A stretch of 47,679 bases of DNA from Chitinophagaceae bacterium (lineage in GTDB: Bacteria > Bacteroidota > Bacteroidia > Chitinophagales > Chitinophagaceae): contig JAICZH010000011.1 in assembly GCA_025933775.1 (NCBI GenBank), positions 1 to 47,679 on the forward strand. Reading direction: 5' to 3'. Every line of letters begins with the position of its first letter. Position 1 is the first letter of the stretch. The position numbers were made by a program, and so were the translations under genes. Below the pieces are notes generated by a model, which was not told the origin of the DNA, ran no database searches, and worked only from the letters and a program-made list of their open reading frames with translations. Shown piece after piece: positions 15,056-23,567 of the stretch.

Positions 15056-18000
15056 ATGCCAAATAAAAATGTGCCTTCAACCGGCCTTCGCTTCCATCGG
15101 CAATTTACCAAAGATGGTATTTCTCCCTTTGATATGTTTGAATATGATTACCGCATATCTGTAATAAAAAATACAACCGGAGAGATTGTATTTAAAATGG
15201 ATAATGTGGAAGTGCCGAAACAATGGAGCCAGATTGCTACGGATATTTTAGCGCAAAAATATTTTCGCAAAGCAGGCATACCACAACCCGATGGAACAAC
15301 AGGACGGGAAACATCAATCAAACAAGTGGCACATCGTATGGCGCATTGCTGGCGGGTTTGGGGCGAGAAAAATCATTATTTCGCTTCCGCAGAAGATGCA
15401 CAAATTTTTTATGAAGAAATAGTGTATGCAATATTAAATCAATCGTGCGTGCCCAATTCACCACAGTGGTTCAATACAGGCTTGCACGAAGTATATGGCA
15501 TTACAGGCAAGCCGCAAGGGCATTATTTTGTAGATGCAAAAGATGGGCAATTAAAAAAATCAACATCGGCTTATGAAAGGCCACAACCACATGCATGTTT
15601 TATTTTAAGTGTAGAAGATGATTTGGTAAATGAAGGAGGCATCATGGATCTTTGGGTACGCGAAGCAAGAATTTTTAAATACGGAAGCGGTGTAGGAACA
15701 AACTTTTCAAGCATTCGCGGGGAAGGCGAAAAACTCAGTGGCGGCGGTACTTCCAGCGGGTTGATGAGTTTTTTGAAAATTGGTGATCGTGCGGCAGGAG
15801 CTATAAAAAGCGGCGGCACTACGAGGCGTGCAGCCAAAATGGTTTGCCTGGATTTGGATCATCCTGAAATAGAATCATTCGTAAACTGGAAAGTAGAAGA
15901 AGAAAAAAAAGTGGCTGCATTAATTGAAGCGGGCTATCCCAGCGATTATGAAGGCGAAGCTTATAAAACAGTAAGCGGACAAAATAGTAATAACTCTGTT
16001 CGCATACCCAATGAATTTTTTCATGCATTGGAAAACGATAGCGATTGGGAATTAAAGGCAAGGAGTGACAACCGCACCATGAAAAAAGTAAAAGCAAAAA
16101 AATTATGGGATGATATTACGTATGCTGCATGGCGCTGTGCTGACCCTGGAACGCAATACAATACAACAATAAATGAATGGCACACTTGTCCCGAAGGTGG
16201 AAGTATAAGAGCAAGTAATCCCTGCAGTGAATATATGTTCTTAGATAACACGGCATGTAATCTTGCATCAGTAAATCTTCGCAGATTTTTTAATGAAGCC
16301 GACAATTCGTTTGATGTAAATGGTTTTGAATTTACCGTAAGATTATGGACAACTGTTCTTGAAATTTCTGTGTTGATGGCTCAGTTCCCAAGTAAAGAAG
16401 TTGCTCAACTTAGTTATGACTACAGAACATTGGGTTTAGGTTATGCCAATCTTGGCAGCATGTTAATGGTAAACGGAATTGCTTATGACAGCGAAGAAGC
16501 AAGAGGCATCGCCGGCGCCATCACAGCGATTATGACCGGCATTGCTTACAAAACATCGGCAGAGCTTGCTTCGCAATTAGGGCCTTTTAGAAAATATGGC
16601 GAAAATAAACAACACATGCTTCGTGTAATGCACAATCATCGCGCTGCTGCTTATGATGCAATGGATGCTTATGAAGGCATTGAAATAAAACCACAAGGCA
16701 TCAATGCAAAATATTGCCCCGATTATTTATTAAAAGCAGCTACCAAAGCATGGGATGATGCAGTAATGATGGGTGAAAAATATGGTTACAGAAATGCGCA
16801 AACAACTGTAATCGCACCAACCGGGACAATTGGATTGGTAATGGATTGCGATACCACCGGAGTAGAACCTGATTTTGCTTTGGTTAAATTTAAAAAATTA
16901 AGCGGCGGCGGTTATTTTAAAATCATTAATCAAAGCGTGCCGCAGGCTTTAAGAAATTTAAAGTATAATGAAAATGAAATTGATGAAATAGTTAATTATG
17001 CAAAAGGCCATGCTACTTTAAACGGAGCACCACACATAAATCCTGTAAGCCTTGCTGAGAGAGGATTTAACGGAATTGAAATTCAAAGATTAGAAGGAGC
17101 AATGTCATCGGCATTTGAAATTTGTTTTGTTTTTAATGTTTACAATTTAGGAGAAGAATGTTTGCAACGATTAGGTTTTAAACCGGAAGATTACAACAAT
17201 TTTGAATGGAGTCTTTTACATGCATTGGGTTTTAGTGAAGAGCAAATTGAAGAAGCTAATACGTACATCTGCGGAACAATGACAGTTGAAGGCGCTCCTT
17301 ATTTAAAACAAGAACATCTCTCTGTATTTGATTGTGCTAATAAATGCGGCAACATTGGCAAAAGATTTATACATCACGGCGGCCATATTCGCATGATGGC
17401 TGCTACGCAACCTTTCATTAGCGGCGCTATTTCCAAAACAATTAATCTTCCCAATGAAGCAACAATAAATGAAATCGCTGAAGCTTATAAATTAAGCTGG
17501 CAATTAGGATTAAAAGCATGTGCGCTTTACCGGGATGGTTCTAAATTATCACAACCATTAAGTAATAAAAGTGATAAGAAAAAGAAAATGGACAATGGAC
17601 AATTAGCAATAGACAATGAAATCAAAACAAACGAATCGCGCATCGTTGATATGAGCCAACTTACTGTTGAAGATCTTTTAGAAGAAATGAATAAGCGTGT
17701 GCAAAACAGCGCTGATACGGCTTTGAAGCGTCAGCTTGCAATGATTGTAGAGCGCAGAACATTGCCCGCAAAGCGCCGAGGATTTACTCAAAAAGCAAAA
17801 ATAAATGGGCAGGCTCTGTTCCTTCGCACCGGCGAATACAGCGATGGCACGCTTGGAGAAATTTTTATTGATATGGCAAAAGAAGGCGCCACCATGCGCA
17901 GCATGCTCAATTGTTTTGCGATTGCTATTTCAATCGGTTTGCAATATGGTGTTCCGTTAGAAGAGTTTGTTGAAAAATTTGTCTTTACAAGATTTGAACC

Positions 18001-18415
18001 ATCCGGAATGGTGGACCATCCTAACATTAAAACCACCACTTCTATCATTGATTTTATTTTCCGTTCATTGGCTTATGAATATTTAGGAAGAAATGACCTC
18101 GTGCACGTACTCGATAAGCCGGAAGTTGAAAACACCGGCAATGCACCATGGGATGAAAATACGCCAACCATTGGCGAAAGAGTTCCTGAATTAAGCGAAG
18201 TGCGTGTAATGGGCTCCACTAACGGTAACGCACAAACGCAGAAACAAAAAACAGATACCACAAAAAAAATAAACAAAGAATATGATGCTGTAAACTCTGC
18301 TGCAAAAAATATGCAGAGCGATGCGCCGGCATGTAATACTTGCGGGCATATAACAATCAGAAGTGGCACTTGTTATAAATGTTTGAATTGTGGCAACAGC
18401 ATGGGATGCAGTTAG
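15056..18415 (+). CDS. nrdJ: Adenosylcobalamin-dependent (class II) ribonucleotide reductase
   Basis: A 1119-residue enzyme that makes deoxyribonucleotides using adenosylcobalamin, so it needs no oxygen-dependent radical subunit. Visible parts: CVPNSPQWFNTGLHEVYG (about residues 130-147), RIFKYGSGVGTNFSSIRGEGEKLSGGG, the finger-loop NPCSEYMFLDNTACNLASVNL (about 388-408), and GTIGLVMDCDTTGVEPDFA (about 590). The C-terminus has a four-Cys ribbon, CNTCGHITIRSGTCYKC, then LNCGNSMGCS (about 1090-1119), which probably supplies the redox-active cysteines. Residues about 838-860 are a Lys-rich linker containing a repeat-derived MDNGQLAIDNE. No second RNR subunit is in the window. A strong hairpin terminator follows. 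Confidence 0.97.
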   Translation: MPNKNVPSTGLRFHRQFTKDGISPFDMFEYDYRISVIKNTTGEIVFKMDNVEVPKQWSQIATDILAQKYFRKAGIPQPDGTTGRETSIKQVAHRMAHCWRVWGEKNHYFASAEDAQIFYEEIVYAILNQSCVPNSPQWFNTGLHEVYGITGKPQGHYFVDAKDGQLKKSTSAYERPQPHACFILSVEDDLVNEGGIMDLWVREARIFKYGSGVGTNFSSIRGEGEKLSGGGTSSGLMSFLKIGDRAAGAIKSGGTTRRAAKMVCLDLDHPEIESFVNWKVEEEKKVAALIEAGYPSDYEGEAYKTVSGQNSNNSVRIPNEFFHALENDSDWELKARSDNRTMKKVKAKKLWDDITYAAWRCADPGTQYNTTINEWHTCPEGGSIRASNPCSEYMFLDNTACNLASVNLRRFFNEADNSFDVNGFEFTVRLWTTVLEISVLMAQFPSKEVAQLSYDYRTLGLGYANLGSMLMVNGIAYDSEEARGIAGAITAIMTGIAYKTSAELASQLGPFRKYGENKQHMLRVMHNHRAAAYDAMDAYEGIEIKPQGINAKYCPDYLLKAATKAWDDAVMMGEKYGYRNAQTTVIAPTGTIGLVMDCDTTGVEPDFALVKFKKLSGGGYFKIINQSVPQALRNLKYNENEIDEIVNYAKGHATLNGAPHINPVSLAERGFNGIEIQRLEGAMSSAFEICFVFNVYNLGEECLQRLGFKPEDYNNFEWSLLHALGFSEEQIEEANTYICGTMTVEGAPYLKQEHLSVFDCANKCGNIGKRFIHHGGHIRMMAATQPFISGAISKTINLPNEATINEIAEAYKLSWQLGLKACALYRDGSKLSQPLSNKSDKKKKMDNGQLAIDNEIKTNESRIVDMSQLTVEDLLEEMNKRVQNSADTALKRQLAMIVERRTLPAKRRGFTQKAKINGQALFLRTGEYSDGTLGEIFIDMAKEGATMRSMLNCFAIAISIGLQYGVPLEEFVEKFVFTRFEPSGMVDHPNIKTTTSIIDFIFRSLAYEYLGRNDLVHVLDKPEVENTGNAPWDENTPTIGERVPELSEVRVMGSTNGNAQTQKQKTDTTKKINKEYDAVNSAAKNMQSDAPACNTCGHITIRSGTCYKCLNCGNSMGCS
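17588..17620. repeat. GACAATG-type low-complexity repeat inside nrdJ
   Basis: The stretch reads ATG-GACAATG-GACAATTAGCAAT-AGACAATGAA, i.e. three copies of (G/A)GACAAT within 30 bases, in frame as MDNGQLAIDNE (residues 845-855). It directly follows a run of lysine codons. Its repetitive composition differs from the flanking conserved coding sequence and it falls between the barrel domain and the C-terminal domain. Confidence 0.65.
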
Positions 18416-18432
18416 TGTTACAACAAGCAAAA

Positions 18433-18462
18433 AAAAAGCCATCCGTGAAGGTGGCTTTTTCT
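18433..18462 (+). terminator. Rho-independent terminator of nrdJ
   Basis: Nine-base arms AAAAAGCCA (18433-18441) and TGGCTTTTT (18452-18460) enclose a 10-base loop, and the T-rich right arm continues with CTTTT. It lies 17 bases after the nrdJ stop codon. Confidence 0.85.
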
Positions 18463-18562
18463 TTTAAAAAAATAAGCGGCATCAATTCAATTACTTCTTG
18501 AATTTTATTCCGCAGATTTTTAATAAACTTCTTTTACTTCAATTTTCTGTGCAACTACATCG

Positions 18563-18570
18563 TACATTTG
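18563..18570 (+). promoter_or_regulatory. Putative -7 element (TACATTTG) ahead of the YcxB-like gene
   Basis: TACATTTG matches the TAnnTTTG consensus and ends eight bases before the ATG at 18579. It supports that ATG as the start over the upstream in-frame ATG at 18498, which would lie ahead of the transcription start. No convincing TTG box is seen upstream. Confidence 0.45.
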
Positions 18571-18578
18571 TTTCCACT

Positions 18579-19052
18579 ATGACGTCTTCTTTTTTTACTT
18601 ACAATAAAAGCAAAGTTTTACAGGCATTGCGGTATCATTTTATTACGCGGAAAGAAATAAAATTTATGGTAATTCTGGTAAATTTATTTGCGATAGTTGC
18701 TGCATGTTTTTACTATTTAAAAAAAGTATCGGCGTTTGTATTTTTAGGAAGTTCCTTATTATGGTTTTGCTTAATGATATCTTTTTGGTATATACTTCCC
18801 AATATTATTTATCGCAAATCAAAAACTTTTAAAGATAGGCTAAAGGTAACATTGAACCCACAACAACTATCAATTGAAAATAAATATGGCAGCAGAAGCT
18901 GGCCCTGGCAGGCTTTCAGCACCATGATTGAAAGCCCTTATTTTTTTTATTTGTATTTTAACAGCCGTTCATTTTTTATTATTCCAAAAGATGCCTTTGA
19001 TATAAACATACTAAGTGAAGTAAGAAAATTTTTAAAAGAAAAAATCAATTAA
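18579..19052 (+). CDS. YcxB-like membrane protein
   Basis: A 157-residue protein from the ATG at 18579, starting MTSSFFTYNKSKVLQALRYH. Two membrane helices follow (FMVILVNLFAIVAACFYYL and FVFLGSSLLWFCLMISFWYIL), then a soluble C-terminal domain with RLKVTLNPQQLSIENKYGSRSWPWQAFSTMIESPYFFYLYFNSRSFFIIPKDAF. The last part matches the YcxB-like C-terminal domain (a beta-rich module ending in FFIIPKxAF). The role of this family is unknown. The longer reading from 18498 adds 27 residues without resemblance to the family, and a promoter-like motif lies between the two ATGs. It is monocistronic and converges on the GNAT gene. Confidence 0.7.
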   Translation: MTSSFFTYNKSKVLQALRYHFITRKEIKFMVILVNLFAIVAACFYYLKKVSAFVFLGSSLLWFCLMISFWYILPNIIYRKSKTFKDRLKVTLNPQQLSIENKYGSRSWPWQAFSTMIESPYFFYLYFNSRSFFIIPKDAFDINILSEVRKFLKEKIN

Positions 19053-19062
19053 ACTATAATTT

Positions 19063-19500
19063 TTAAAAACGGCTTAGTTTTTTTGCCATTACAACATGCG
19101 GAATTGAAATCTCAATAAATTCATGTCCTGAGACTTTATAACCCAATTTTTCATAAAAGCCGATAGCGGTTTTGCGGGCGTGCATAATAATTTTTTTATA
19201 TCCGGCATCATGCGCAATATTTTCGGCATAATGCAACATGGAAGCGCCAATACCTTTGCCTTGTAAATTATTTTGAACAGCCATTTGGCGAAGCCGTACA
19301 CTATCTTTATCCATCCGGGTAAGCAGGCAGCAGCCCAATATTTTTTCTTCTTCAAAAGCACCAATGAGAATATCATTTTTTTCTCTGTCAAGTTCGCTTG
19401 CTTCAAAAGTAAGATGCAAAGGCTTGCGCAAAATTTCATAGCGCAAATCCACCATTTGCTTATATTCTTTTGTTCCGTGATCTATTTGCTTAATTGGCAT
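19063..19500 (-). CDS. GNAT family N-acetyltransferase
   Basis: A 145-residue single-domain acetyltransferase. The acetyl-CoA-binding signature is clear: VRLRQMAVQNNLQGKGIGASMLHYAENIA (about residues 69-97), with the Q-x-x-G-x-G/A pyrophosphate loop QGKGIG. The later YKKIIMHARKTAIGFYEKLGYKVSG has the usual AxxFYEKLGF pattern. The N-terminal part (YKQMVDLRYEILRKPLHL) recalls the ElaA-like subgroup that acts on small molecules. The acceptor substrate is unknown. The gene ends 11 bases from the convergent YcxB-like gene, and the 270 bases upstream to acpP are AT-rich and non-coding. Confidence 0.85.
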   Translation of the reverse strand: MPIKQIDHGTKEYKQMVDLRYEILRKPLHLTFEASELDREKNDILIGAFEEEKILGCCLLTRMDKDSVRLRQMAVQNNLQGKGIGASMLHYAENIAHDAGYKKIIMHARKTAIGFYEKLGYKVSGHEFIEISIPHVVMAKKLSRF

Positions 19501-19770
19501 AAAGTAAATGTAAAGAAAGTAATTTCCACCTTTAATAATTGTACAATATACTATTTTTTGGAATTATGATTAATGAAGAAAAAAATTTTAATAAGCTGCA
19601 ATAAAAAAAGTTTTATAACAATTCGTTTTGTATTTTTAAATTTAAATGCTCATGCAAAATCGCAACTTAAACAAGATTTATTTTTAACTAAAATAAATGA
19701 ACATTAGTTATTATTTTTTTTTATTGCAAAAAGTATATTTTTGTAGCCGTATTAACTAAATTTTACAATC

Positions 19771-20007
19771 ATGCAAGACGTTGCAACAAGAGTTAAAAAA
19801 ATCATTGTTGACAAATTAGGAGTTGATGAAGCAGAGGTTACTCCCGAAGCTTCATTCACCAACGATTTAGGTGCCGATAGTTTAGACACTGTTGAATTGA
19901 TCATGGAATTTGAAAAAGAATTTAATATTTCTATTCCTGATGAGCAAGCCGAAACCATTACCACTGTTGGCCAGGCAGTAGCATACCTTGAAGAGCATGC
20001 TAAGTAA
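19771..20007 (+). CDS. acpP: Acyl carrier protein
   Basis: A 78-residue acidic carrier protein of type II fatty acid synthesis. The phosphopantetheine attachment site is Ser37 in [17 protein letters not shown], followed by the typical [29 protein letters not shown]. Length and charge are as expected. It lies 30 bases before fabF and is almost certainly co-transcribed with it, the usual acpP-fabF-rnc order of Bacteroidota. A TATTTTTG motif at 19736-19743, 27 bases ahead of the ATG, is a candidate -7 promoter element. The start is preceded by TTTTACAATC with no strong Shine-Dalgarno, normal for this phylum. Confidence 0.98.
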   Translation: MQDVATRVKKIIVDKLGVDEAEVTPEASFTNDLGADSLDTVELIMEFEKEFNISIPDEQAETITTVGQAVAYLEEHAK

Positions 20008-20037
20008 ATCATCGTATTTAACATCGCAGGCAAGCTT

Positions 20038-21291
20038 ATGGAATTAAAACGTGTAGTAGTAACCGGGTTGGGAGCCATAACGCCTTTAGGTAAATCCGTT
20101 CCGGAATATTGGGATGGTTTAGTTAAAGGTGTTTCCGGGGCTGATTTTATTCAACAATTCGATGTTACGAAATTTAAAACCAGGTTTGCCTGTGAAGTTA
20201 AAGATTTCGATCCCACCGTTTATCTTGAAAGAAAAGAAGCCCGAAAATTAGACAGGTTTGCACAGTTTGCGCTCATCGCAAGTGATGAAGCCGTAAAAGA
20301 TGCAGGAATAAATAAAGACAATGTCAATCCCGACCGCGTAGGCGTAATCTTTGCCAGTGGCATTGGCGGCATCACTACTTTTCAAGACGATGTAATGGAA
20401 TTTGCAAGAGGCGATGGTACGCCACGTTTCAATCCTTTCTTCATTCCTAAAATGATTTTAGATATTGGCGCCGGGCAAATTTCTATGCGTTATGGATTTC
20501 GCGGCCCCAACTTCGCCGTGGTAAGCGCATGTGCCAGCAGTACCAATGCTATTATTGATGCGTATGATACTATTCGATTGGGCAAAGCAGATATAATTCT
20601 TTCTGGAGGAAGCGAAGCAGTTATTTGCGAAGCCGGCGTTGGCGGCTTTAATGCAATGAAAGCATTGAGCGAAAGAAATGATGATCCCAAAACTGCATCG
20701 CGCCCGTTTGATAAAGACCGCGATGGTTTTGTAATGGGCGAAGGCGCAGGCGTTTTAGTTTTAGAAGAATTAGAACATGCTCTTGCAAGAGGCGCAAAAA
20801 TTTATTGCGAAATTGCCGGAGGCGGCGCCACTGCTGATGCGTATCATATCACTGCTCCGCATCCTGACGGATTGGGAGCAAAAAACGTAATGCATGTTGC
20901 CCTCGAAGATGCAGGCATGAAGCCCGAAGATATTGATTACATCAATGTTCATGGCACTTCCACACCTTTGGGCGACATTGCAGAAACCAAAGCAATCTTA
21001 AGCGTGTTTGGCGATAAAGCATACGAATTAAATATCAGTTCAACCAAATCAATGACAGGCCATTGCCTTGGCGCAGCAGGTGTAATAGAAGCCTTGGCTT
21101 GTATTCTGGCTGTAACAAAAGATGTAATCCCACCCACCATCAATCATTTTACTGATGATCCTGAGTTTGATTCCAAGCTGAATTTTACTTTCAATGAAGC
21201 GCAGCACAGAGAAGTGAATGCCGCTCTCAGCAATACTTTCGGCTTTGGGGGCCACAATGCTTCCGTTATAATAAAAAAGTATAAGCTATAA
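20038..21291 (+). CDS. fabF: 3-oxoacyl-ACP synthase II
   Basis: A 417-residue condensing enzyme that elongates acyl-ACP with malonyl-ACP. The catalytic triad is visible: Cys165 in VVSACASSTNA, His305 in NVHGTSTPLGD and His342 in STKSMTGHCLGAAG. The C-terminus NTFGFGGHNASVIIKKY is typical. Length is normal for KAS II. It directly follows acpP in the same operon. The coiled-coil membrane protein gene begins 22 bases downstream, so that gene probably shares the transcript. Nothing unusual in the sequence. Confidence 0.98.
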   Translation: MELKRVVVTGLGAITPLGKSVPEYWDGLVKGVSGADFIQQFDVTKFKTRFACEVKDFDPTVYLERKEARKLDRFAQFALIASDEAVKDAGINKDNVNPDRVGVIFASGIGGITTFQDDVMEFARGDGTPRFNPFFIPKMILDIGAGQISMRYGFRGPNFAVVSACASSTNAIIDAYDTIRLGKADIILSGGSEAVICEAGVGGFNAMKALSERNDDPKTASRPFDKDRDGFVMGEGAGVLVLEELEHALARGAKIYCEIAGGGATADAYHITAPHPDGLGAKNVMHVALEDAGMKPEDIDYINVHGTSTPLGDIAETKAILSVFGDKAYELNISSTKSMTGHCLGAAGVIEALACILAVTKDVIPPTINHFTDDPEFDSKLNFTFNEAQHREVNAALSNTFGFGGHNASVIIKKYKL

Positions 21292-21313
21292 TTATTTTAT
21301 TAATTTAAATAAA

Positions 21314-21643
21314 ATGGAAACGCCTGAAAATATTTCTACTGCTGACATCCGCAATTTTCTGGAACGCAGGCTTGGTGAAAAAGAAGCCGATGAAATAATG
21401 AATTACATCAATACCGAAATTGATAAACAAGTAGCTGAAAAAGTAGATGCATCCAGGAAAGAAATTACTCTTTGGCGCGATGATATGAAAAATGTTTTTG
21501 CTACAAAAGAAGATGCAACTGTTCTTCAAAAAAAATTAATAAAAAGAGTTTCCACTGCAGAAGGCACTTTAATATTATGGTCATTCGTTTTTTGGATTAC
21601 ACTCATCATTGCGATTGTTGTTATTTTTAAAGTAATGAGATAA
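21314..21643 (+). CDS. Small coiled-coil protein with C-terminal membrane anchor (CCDC90/DUF1640-like), paralogue of 13137
   Basis: A 109-residue protein with an N-terminal segment STADIRNFLERRLGEKEADEIMNYINTEIDKQV, a coiled-coil centre (ASRKEITLWRDDMKNVFATKEDATVLQKKL), and a C-terminal helix (LILWSFVFWITLIIAIVVIF). It shares RLGEKEA, ATKEDA/ATREDL and the WxFxFW entry into the membrane helix with the protein at 13137-13418. It sits between fabF and rnc, which are often direct neighbours in this phylum, so it looks like an insertion into a conserved cluster. The function is unknown; a tail-anchored oligomeric coiled coil is the most one can infer. Confidence 0.72.
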   Translation: METPENISTADIRNFLERRLGEKEADEIMNYINTEIDKQVAEKVDASRKEITLWRDDMKNVFATKEDATVLQKKLIKRVSTAEGTLILWSFVFWITLIIAIVVIFKVMR

Positions 21644-21766
21644 TTATTTTTCAGAAGAATTTTTTTTTGAATTCTTAATTCCAGTTAATTTATTTTAAGT
21701 TCCCTCCAATCTATTAAAATTTATTTTTCTTAATTTAGAGTTCCGGTAATTACCTAAATTTCGATT

Positions 21767-22477
21767 GTGCATTTTTTAAAAAATATTTTTTCTTCAAAAG
21801 CAGATAAAGATTTAAGAATACAACTACGCAACGTTCTTGGCTTGCATCCCGGAAAATTAAATTTGTATAAAACCGCTCTCAGCCATCGTTCCATAAGAGA
21901 AGGCGCCGATGAAAATAATGAACGCCTCGAATTTTTAGGCGATGCAGTGCTTAGCTCATTAGTTGCTCATTATCTTTTTATGCGCTATCCTTATAAAGAT
22001 GAAGGCTTCTTAACTGAGATGCGAAGTAAGATGGTAAATCGAAACCAATTAAATGAAATTGCATTAAAAATCGGATTGAAAAAAATTACCATCTATAATC
22101 GCTTTGATAATTCTTTAAAAATTTCACAGATATTCGGCAACACGCTGGAAGCCGTAGTGGGCGCGGTTTACCTTGATAAAGGATATAGAAAAACACGCTA
22201 TTGGGTAAATCAGCATATCATTAGTCCGCACTTTTTTATGGAGGATTTGGAAAATCTCGACATCAATCAAAAAAATAAATTGTATGGATGGGCAAATAAG
22301 AATGGAAAAAATCTGGAGTTTGAAACGCTCGATGAAAAAATAGAAAATGGAAGAAGGCTTTTTACCATTGCTGCAAAAGTGGATGGAATCGTAATTGCCG
22401 AAGCAAAAGCGTTTAATAAAAAAGACGCCAGCCAGGTAGCCGCACAAATTGCTGTAGAAAAATTAGGACTGTTATGA
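21767..22477 (+). CDS. rnc: Ribonuclease III
   Basis: A 236-residue double-strand-specific endoribonuclease that matures rRNA and structured RNAs. The catalytic signature NERLEFLGDAVLSSL is at about residues 51-65, with the second acidic cluster in NTLEAVVGAVYLDKGY (about 125-140). A C-terminal double-stranded RNA-binding domain follows (NKLYGWANKNGKNLEFETLDEK to AAQIAVEKLGLL). The start is a GTG at 21767. The gene overlaps gpsA by four bases (ATGA), which implies translational coupling. Confidence 0.95.
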   Translation: MHFLKNIFSSKADKDLRIQLRNVLGLHPGKLNLYKTALSHRSIREGADENNERLEFLGDAVLSSLVAHYLFMRYPYKDEGFLTEMRSKMVNRNQLNEIALKIGLKKITIYNRFDNSLKISQIFGNTLEAVVGAVYLDKGYRKTRYWVNQHIISPHFFMEDLENLDINQKNKLYGWANKNGKNLEFETLDEKIENGRRLFTIAAKVDGIVIAEAKAFNKKDASQVAAQIAVEKLGLL

Positions 22478-23544
22478 AATTCGCAATCATTGGAAGCGGA
22501 AGCTGGGGAACCGCGCTGGCAAAGATTTTAACCGATAATAAAAATTCAATTAACTGGTGGATACGAAGCGAAGCCATTATAGATCATTTTAAAAAACGCC
22601 ATCATAACCCGCAATATTTAAGCTCGGCATATTTTAATACCGGCTTATTAAATTTTTATACTGATATTAAAAAAACAATCAACGATGCTGATTGCATTAT
22701 AATTGCCGTTCCCTCCGCATATATTTTGGATGTGATAAATGATTTGCCCAAAAATATTTTTAATGATAAAAAAATTATTTCTGCAGTAAAAGGAATATTG
22801 CCCGAGCAAAATTTATTGCTCAACGATTATCTTAAAAATAAGTATGAAGTAGATCTTGTAAATTATTTTACCATACTTGGGCCATGCCATGCAGAAGAAG
22901 TTGCTGCCGAAAAATTATCGTATCTCACTTTTACCGGAATTGATAAGTCAACAGCACAATCCATCGCATCTTATTTTAAAAACGATTACATCAACACTAT
23001 TGAAAACACTGATATTTATGGAGTGCAGTATGCATCGGTTCTTAAAAATATTTATGCATTGGGCGCCGGTATTGCTCATGGGCTTGAGTATGGCGATAAT
23101 TTTTTGAGTGTGCTTATTGCTAACAGCGCCGATGAGATGGCGGGTTTTTTAAGAAAAGCAGGAATACAAAATGTAGAAGTAGGAAGCATTGAACACAAAC
23201 TAACCTGCCTACCGGACAGGCAGGCGGTAACGCACACACGAAATGAAAAGCACACTACTAATTATGCAGCTTCGGTTTATCTTGGTGATCTTTTGGTAAC
23301 CTGCTATTCTTTGTATAGCCGCAATCGTACATTCGGAAATATGATTGGCAAAGGCTATTCGGTAAAGGCTGCACAGCTGGAAATGAATATGGTTGCCGAA
23401 GGTTATAATGCCAGCAAATGCATTTATATCATCAATAAAAAAATTAATGCCGAAATGCCTGTTGCTGAAACTATTTATAAAATTTTATGGGAACAGTTTT
23501 CACCCGAGGAGGGCTTTAAAAAAATTGAAGAAACTTTGGTGTAA
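22474..23544 (+). CDS. gpsA: Glycerol-3-phosphate dehydrogenase [NAD(P)+]
   Basis: A 356-residue enzyme that reduces dihydroxyacetone phosphate to sn-glycerol-3-phosphate for phospholipid synthesis. The N-terminal Rossmann motif GSGSWGTALAKIL (about residues 7-19), the SAVKGILPEQ segment and the catalytic-lysine helix QYASVLKNIYALGAGIAHGL (about 188-207) are present. The C-terminal domain ends with GYNASKCIYIINKK and TIYKILWEQ. It is about 20 residues longer than usual: residues about 241-259 (LTCLPDRQAVTHTRNEKH) interrupt the conserved region before NYAASVYLGDLLVTC. Part of this insert is encoded by a palindromic repeat. The frame stays open, so the enzyme is probably functional. Confidence 0.94.
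   Translation: MKFAIIGSGSWGTALAKILTDNKNSINWWIRSEAIIDHFKKRHHNPQYLSSAYFNTGLLNFYTDIKKTINDADCIIIAVPSAYILDVINDLPKNIFNDKKIISAVKGILPEQNLLLNDYLKNKYEVDLVNYFTILGPCHAEEVAAEKLSYLTFTGIDKSTAQSIASYFKNDYINTIENTDIYGVQYASVLKNIYALGAGIAHGLEYGDNFLSVLIANSADEMAGFLRKAGIQNVEVGSIEHKLTCLPDRQAVTHTRNEKHTTNYAASVYLGDLLVTCYSLYSRNRTFGNMIGKGYSVKAAQLEMNMVAEGYNASKCIYIINKKINAEMPVAETIYKILWEQFSPEEGFKKIEETLV
23204..23224. repeat. CCTGCCT/AGGCAGG palindrome inside gpsA
   Basis: Seven-base arms CCTGCCT (23204-23210) and AGGCAGG (23218-23224) enclose ACCGGAC. Its high GC content stands out in an AT-rich gene. It reads in frame as part of CLPDRQA and falls within the extra segment of GpsA. Palindromes with this core are recognised by me as a dispersed repeat of Bacteroidota genomes; that part is from memory. 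Confidence 0.8.
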
Positions 23545-23567
23545 AGTTATTAGTTTAATTATAGCAC

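Noticed and set aside
15056-18415. Possible intein in the long NrdJ.
   Set aside because: The extra length is spread over normal class II domains and a short Lys-rich linker; no intein splice motifs or endonuclease domain are present.
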